Shown here one piece after another: positions 6,159 to 8,446 of a DNA stretch of 8,446 bases. Below the pieces are notes generated by a model. That model saw only the letters and a list, made by a program, of their open reading frames with translations. It did no database searches and was not told where the DNA came from. The stretch covers positions 1 through 8,446 of the forward strand of contig UQYL01000041.1 in the NCBI GenBank assembly GCA_900545365.1. Direction: 5' to 3'. The position numbers and the translations under genes are program-made. The stretch comes from an uncultured Dialister sp. (lineage in GTDB: Bacteria > Bacillota > Negativicutes > Veillonellales > Dialisteraceae). The first letter of the stretch is position 1, and every line of letters begins with the position of its first letter.

Positions 6159-6869
6159 ATGGACCGCCTCGTTTTCTGTCGAAAAGCAAAAGAACTCGTG
6201 CGAAACATCATCCGCGGCTGGTACCGGCTGGAGATCACCTCCGACGACCTCCTCCGGGCCGCCGACCGGAGCTCCTTCACATGGATCGGCGTCAACTCGC
6301 GGGAATACCTGCCGGGCCTTTCCGGGGAAACCCTCCAGGAGCGGCTCCGCCGCATGCAGACCAGCCCCGTGCCCCTCCTCATGGACAGAGAAAAATACTT
6401 TTTCCAGCCCGTCACGGACCGCTTCTGCTGCATCCTCGCCGAATACCGCCTCTCCACCGACCCGAAGAGCGGCCTTATCCTCTCCGAAACCCAGCGGGCC
6501 ACCTTCTGCCTCCTCCTTGAAGGCGAAGACCTGCGGGTCTGCCACATCCACGCCTCCAATGCCGTCCGTCCCGGCGGAACCGCCCGGAACAGCGCGGGCC
6601 GCACCGGCGAATACATGTATGAGCTCCGCATGCGGGAGGAGCTCGGTGAGATCCCCGGCCTCACCGAAAGACAGCGGACGGTCCTCTACCTCCTCGCCGA
6701 AGGCCTCAGCTACCGTGCTATCGCCGAGGCGCTCCAGATCACGCCACGCACCGTGCGCTACTACGTGGCCGAACTCTGCCGCCGCCTCGGCGCGGAAAAC
6801 CGCGCCCAGCTCATCGCCGCCACCCGAAAATGGAGGAAACGTTTGGGGGGGGTGGAAGACGAAAAATAA
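6159..6869 (+). CDS. LuxR/GerE-type regulator with NTF2-like N-terminal domain (second paralogue)
   Basis: From ATG 6159 this gene gives 236 residues with the same architecture as the gene before it. The N-terminal domain aligns at SSFTWIGVNSREY (38-50, compare FSWIGPGEKEF) and at LRVCHIHASNAVR (125-137, compare LLVHVHLSAPWVR). The helix-turn-helix covers 168-221, from LTERQRTVLYLLAEG through ITPRTVRYYV to ENRAQLIAA. The two genes share an identical 21-nt stretch coding RTVRYYV (6055-6075 and 6747-6767). Outside the helix-turn-helix they have diverged strongly, so the duplication looks old and the ligands may differ. This copy has more cysteines (C7, C90, C91, C117, C129). The start lies two nt after the upstream stop codon, implying translational coupling and perhaps equal dosage or heterodimers. 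The C-terminus contains an eight-G tract. Confidence 0.8.
   Translation: MDRLVFCRKAKELVRNIIRGWYRLEITSDDLLRAADRSSFTWIGVNSREYLPGLSGETLQERLRRMQTSPVPLLMDREKYFFQPVTDRFCCILAEYRLSTDPKSGLILSETQRATFCLLLEGEDLRVCHIHASNAVRPGGTARNSAGRTGEYMYELRMREELGEIPGLTERQRTVLYLLAEGLSYRAIAEALQITPRTVRYYVAELCRRLGAENRAQLIAATRKWRKRLGGVEDEK
6845..6852 (+). repeat. Poly-G tract (8 G) at the 3' end of the second regulator
   Basis: Eight consecutive G residues encode part of a LGGV segment seven codons before the stop. Loss of one G would replace the last residues and extend the frame to a TAA ten codons later. Gain of one would read through into the terminator stem. Only the tail after the helix-turn-helix would change. Confidence 0.9.
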
Positions 6870-6880
6870 ACAAACGTAAA

Positions 6881-6902
6881 GCCGGCTCTGCCGGCCTTTT
6901 TT
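6881..6902 (+). terminator. Rho-independent terminator of the regulator pair
   Basis: GCCGGC (6881-6886), loop TCT, GCCGGC (6890-6895), then a C and six T residues (6897-6902). It lies 11 nt after the stop codon at 6869 and separates the regulators from the adhesin gene. Confidence 0.88.
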
Positions 6903-7025
6903 CATGACAAAAGCGCGGTACCGGAGGAAGTTCACTTTCTGTATACGTAAGAAAATTCATCTAGCGGTTAGGAAAGAAGACCGCCGGGATTGGAGAGCTT
7001 CAGTACAGGAAAAGGAGGAATTTCG

Positions 7026-7262
7026 ATGATTTTTAAGAGAAAGTACGCCGCGGCGTTGGCAGCAGCGCTCATGGTGACCACGGCAGGTATCACTGCGCAA
7101 GCCTTTGATGCCGATACTGGAATCGTAGTGCCGGTCTATGGATTGGATGATTCGGGAGTACATCTTTATGATGCACATATCATTGCAAATGATATTCAGA
7201 CAGTTATGAATGGCGAGGATATGAATCTTGGCACATTGAATGTAAATAAGTTGACAATATGA
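7026..7262 (+). CDS. N-terminal fragment of the autotransporter (signal peptide and head)
   Basis: This 78-residue open frame starts at ATG 7026, seven nt after AGGAGG (7013-7018). Residues 1-26 are a clear Sec signal peptide: basic start (FKRKY), Ala/Leu-rich core, and an AQA cleavage site before F27. The remaining 52 residues are a short, rather acidic stretch resembling the start of Negativicute YadA-like passengers. It ends in NVNKLTI before the tandem stops. An in-frame ATG at 6990 exists but has no ribosome binding site and would precede the signal peptide. If translated alone it would be a small secreted peptide of unknown use. Codon use is AT-rich compared with the genes to the left. 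No convincing promoter was seen in 6903-7010. Confidence 0.6.
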   Translation: MIFKRKYAAALAAALMVTTAGITAQAFDADTGIVVPVYGLDDSGVHLYDAHIIANDIQTVMNGEDMNLGTLNVNKLTI

Positions 7263-7297
7263 TAATCTGCAAGGAGTACAGGAACAGCTGAGCGACC

Positions 7298-7343
7298 AGA
7301 TCGATACTGTAGACGGCGAATTGCAGCAGGAAAAGATTGACCG
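7298..7343 (+). repeat. 46-bp direct repeat, copy 1 (stalk)
   Basis: Identical to 7505-7550, offset 207 bp (69 codons), so both copies are read in the same frame and encode IDTVDGELQQEKIDR. A shorter match, TACAGGAACAGCTG, occurs at 7277-7290 and 7463-7476. Confidence 0.9.
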
Positions 7344-8127
7344 CGCAGAAGGCGATCAGGCCGTGCTGAATGCAGCTGCGGAAAATGATAAGAAAGTATT
7401 GGAAGCGGCAGCGGATAATGACCAGAAAGTACTGGAAGCGGCCGTTGCAAATGACCAGGCAATACAGGAACAGCTGGGCGGCCAGATTGATAAGGCAAAT
7501 CAGAAGATCGATACTGTAGACGGCGAATTGCAGCAGGAAAAGATTGACCGTGCGGAAGAAGACCAGAAGCTGCACGGCCGCATTGATCAGGAGACTGCAG
7601 ACCGTATCGCGGCGGACAATGTCCTTTCCAACCGCATTGACGGGCTGGATAATCGTATTGACGACCTCTCCGGCGAAGTGGACGAAGTGGGCGTGATCTC
7701 CGCGGCCCTCGCGGGCCTCCATCCGCTCGACTACGACGGCACGGGCTCCAAATTCCAGCTCTCCGCGGCCATGGGCACCTATGACGGCACCCAGGCCATG
7801 GCCATGGGCGGATTCTACCACTTCAATGAAGACGTGATGCTCTCCCTCGGCGGCGCCACCACCTTCTCCGGCGAACATAAGACTGCGGCCAATCTGGGCG
7901 TGACCTTCCGTGTGGGTCAGGGCGGCAGGAAAGAGAAGCAGGCAAGTGCGGACGTAGCGGCTCAGCTCGAAGCGATGCAGGCGCAGATGCAGGCGATGCA
8001 GGAAAAGATCGCCGCTCTCGAAGCGGAGAAAGCGGCGCCCGCTCCCGAAGCGGCTCCCGCGGAAGAAACGGAAGCTCCGGCTCCGTCCGCTTCCTACATG
8101 GACAGCCTCAGCCGCGCGGCCAAATAA
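7321..8127 (+). CDS. C-terminal fragment of the autotransporter (stalk, YadA anchor, extension)
   Basis: The frame is open from 7255; 7321 is only the first TTG and has no good ribosome binding site, so an independent start is doubtful. The protein has a coiled-coil stalk with 11-residue repeats (VLEAAADNDQK type), then NRIDGLDNRIDDLSGEVDEV leading into the YadA-type anchor: VISAALAGLHPLDYD, GSKFQLSAAMGTYDGTQAMA, GGFYHFNEDVMLSLG and ANLGVTFRVG, four amphipathic beta strands. Classical YadA proteins end at the last strand. Here about 69 further residues follow: a short coiled coil (AQLEAMQAQMQAMQEKI), a Pro/Ala/Glu-rich linker and a terminal SYMDSLSRAAK. The anchor is GC-rich (63% over 7741-7860), unlike the N-terminal fragment. 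Confidence 0.7.
   Translation: MQQEKIDRAEGDQAVLNAAAENDKKVLEAAADNDQKVLEAAVANDQAIQEQLGGQIDKANQKIDTVDGELQQEKIDRAEEDQKLHGRIDQETADRIAADNVLSNRIDGLDNRIDDLSGEVDEVGVISAALAGLHPLDYDGTGSKFQLSAAMGTYDGTQAMAMGGFYHFNEDVMLSLGGATTFSGEHKTAANLGVTFRVGQGGRKEKQASADVAAQLEAMQAQMQAMQEKIAALEAEKAAPAPEAAPAEETEAPAPSASYMDSLSRAAK
7363..7461 (+). repeat. Three tandem 33-bp units coding hendecad coiled-coil repeats
   Basis: Units 7363-7395, 7396-7428 and 7429-7461 encode VLNAAAENDKK, VLEAAADNDQK and VLEAAVANDQA. The 11-residue period fits a hendecad (near-straight or right-handed) coiled coil, known in trimeric autotransporter stalks. The units are similar but not identical in DNA. Confidence 0.85.
7505..7550 (+). repeat. 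46-bp direct repeat, copy 2 (stalk)
   Basis: An exact copy of 7298-7343. Recombination between the copies would delete or duplicate 69 codons of coiled-coil stalk without changing the frame. Confidence 0.9.
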
Positions 8128-8151
8128 ATCCGACGTTTATATTCCAAAAAT

Positions 8152-8180
8152 AAAAAAAGGCTCCGAAAGGAGCCTTTTTT
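8152..8180 (+). terminator. Bidirectional Rho-independent terminator after the autotransporter
   Basis: A-rich GGCTCC, a GAAA tetraloop, then GGAGCC followed by six T residues. With the A/T pairs the stem reaches 12 bp, and the A-tract on the 5' side means it would also terminate minus-strand transcripts. It begins 25 nt past the stop codon. Confidence 0.92.
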
Positions 8181-8245
8181 CATCTGTTTTCTGTCCGCCC
8201 GATTCCCCGGACTTCGGCCTGCGCCGGTCAGACAATGCAGACAAA

Positions 8246-8306
8246 TGAAAAAAGCAGGTGTTGCAGCACCTGCTTTTTCGATTCCGTGGAGAATCTACTC
8301 TTAATT
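8246..8306 (-). ncRNA. Candidate short minus-strand RNA (about 60 nt)
   Basis: On the minus strand an extended -10, TGATACAAT (8321-8313), with TTGTCA (8344-8339) 20 nt upstream, could start a transcript near 8306. It would contain a small hairpin, GATTC (8295-8291) with GAATC (8284-8280), followed by the strong terminator stem 8273-8254 and a T-run. No good reading frame lies within it. The -35 to -10 spacing is longer than optimal. A minus-strand gene entering from the right edge, with its terminator here, would explain the terminator equally well. Confidence 0.25.
8249..8278. terminator. Second bidirectional terminator
   Basis: GCAGGTG (8254-8260), loop TTGCAG, CACCTGC (8267-8273), with A residues before and five T residues after (8274-8278). 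The previous terminator already serves the adhesin gene, so this one may serve a minus-strand transcript arriving from the right. Confidence 0.85.
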
Positions 8307-8446
8307 ATTTGCATTGTATCATGGAAATTTGATTTGCGTGACAACTTTTTTCTTTCTTTTTCGCCGGGAAGCCCCGGCAACGTGCCTTTTGGGCATGTGA
8401 TGCCATGGTCACTTCATTTCGTTTTCCGGGGCGGCCCGGAAAAGAA
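8279..8446. other. Non-coding, hairpin-rich right edge
   Basis: Together with 8128-8278 this is more than 300 bases without a supported gene. After the two terminators comes an AT-rich stretch with the minus-strand promoter-like elements. Then there is a T-rich tract (8345-8361) and a run of inverted repeats: GCCGGG/CCCGGC (8363-8378), ACGTGCC/GGCATGT with one wobble (8380-8398), GTGA/TCAC (8397-8412) and TTTTCCGGG/CCCGGAAAA (8422-8443). None has a T-tract on its 3' side, so they are not ordinary terminators. They could be a structured leader or the edge of a gene outside the window. I do not recognise a known riboswitch. Confidence 0.4.

Larger units (their letters stand above)
7026..8127 (+). 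pseudogene. YadA-like trimeric autotransporter adhesin, frameshifted
   Basis: Two consecutive reading frames together encode one recognisable surface protein: signal peptide, short head, coiled-coil stalk, YadA-type outer-membrane anchor and a C-terminal extension. The first frame ends at tandem stops TGA TAA (7260-7265); the second is open from 7255 to 8127. Dropping one base at 7257-7260 restores one 366-residue protein with the natural junction NVNKLTI-DNLQGVQEQ. Restored layout: signal peptide 1-26, passenger 27-80, stalk about 80-220, anchor about 221-297, extension 298-366. Trimeric autotransporters pass their passenger through a 12-strand barrel formed by three anchors and usually mediate adhesion or autoaggregation. 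Without its signal peptide the second part could not reach the outer membrane, so the gene is inactive unless the shift is a sequencing error or the switch is reversible. No slippery repeat is seen at the break. Confidence 0.75.

Noticed and set aside
7251..7266. TTGACA and GATAAT resembling a promoter inside the adhesin break
   Set aside because: The hexamers are only four nt apart, far too close for a sigma-70 promoter, so they do not support independent expression of the second fragment.
7363..7461. CRISPR-like array in the adhesin gene
   Set aside because: The 33-bp units are contiguous, diverged, coding in frame and have no spacers; they are coiled-coil repeats.
8235..8446. Plus-strand frame open from ATG 8235 to the window edge (about 70 codons)
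   Set aside because: It runs straight through a strong terminator stem, lacks a ribosome binding site, and its product is Cys/Phe/Ile-rich with no recognisable features.
8305..8446. Possible 3' end of a minus-strand gene entering from the right
   Set aside because: All three minus-strand frames are open at the edge, so the true frame cannot be chosen. The longest ends in an implausible Lys/Cys-rich tail.

Overview
The window looks like chromosomal DNA from a Gram-negative member of the Firmicutes, most likely the Negativicutes (Veillonellales/Selenomonadales type). Three things point there. A Firmicute-style Lon-family protease of the LonB/LonC type sits directly in front of dnaB. Every gene has a strong AGGAGG-type ribosome binding site. 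The last gene encodes a YadA-type trimeric autotransporter with an outer-membrane anchor, which needs an outer membrane. Codon use is strongly GC-rich (C or G in third position) in the core genes. Genus and species cannot be assigned from the sequence alone.

Layout. 1-597: mostly non-coding, with one short unannotated minus-strand gene for a 49-residue membrane protein (195-344) that has its own terminator. A pair of imperfect direct repeats flanks this gene. 598-1110: a flavin reductase-like FMN-binding protein with its own extended -10 promoter and terminator. 1225-5314: a tight three-gene operon made of a LonC-type ATP-dependent protease, the replicative helicase DnaB (14-nt overlap) and a family 4 uracil-DNA glycosylase (3-nt gap), closed by a terminator at 5317-5338. 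5482-6869: two translationally coupled, paralogous regulators. Each has an NTF2-like (SnoaL-like) N-terminal domain and a LuxR/GerE-type C-terminal helix-turn-helix. They sit behind a promoter with a near-perfect palindrome over its -35 region and end at a terminator (6881-6902). 7026-8127: a YadA-like trimeric autotransporter whose signal peptide is separated from the stalk and anchor by a one-base frameshift. 8128-8446: intergenic, with two strong bidirectional terminators, a possible short minus-strand RNA and a cluster of hairpins running to the window edge.

How the genes fit together. The lonC-dnaB-udg block is housekeeping: protein quality control, replication fork unwinding and uracil repair of DNA. 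The right half is accessory in character: a two-gene regulator cassette next to a modular surface adhesin. The adhesin has an AT-rich N-terminal part (34% GC over 7141-7260) and a GC-rich anchor (63% GC over 7741-7860), internal repeats and a broken frame. It is tempting to think the regulators control the adhesin, but a terminator separates them and the sequence gives no direct proof.

The most unusual observations are the split adhesin with its post-anchor periplasmic-type extension, the coupled NTF2-like/LuxR paralogue pair with its candidate operator and 3' poly-G tract, the candidate small RNA at the right edge, and the repeat-flanked small membrane gene at the left edge.
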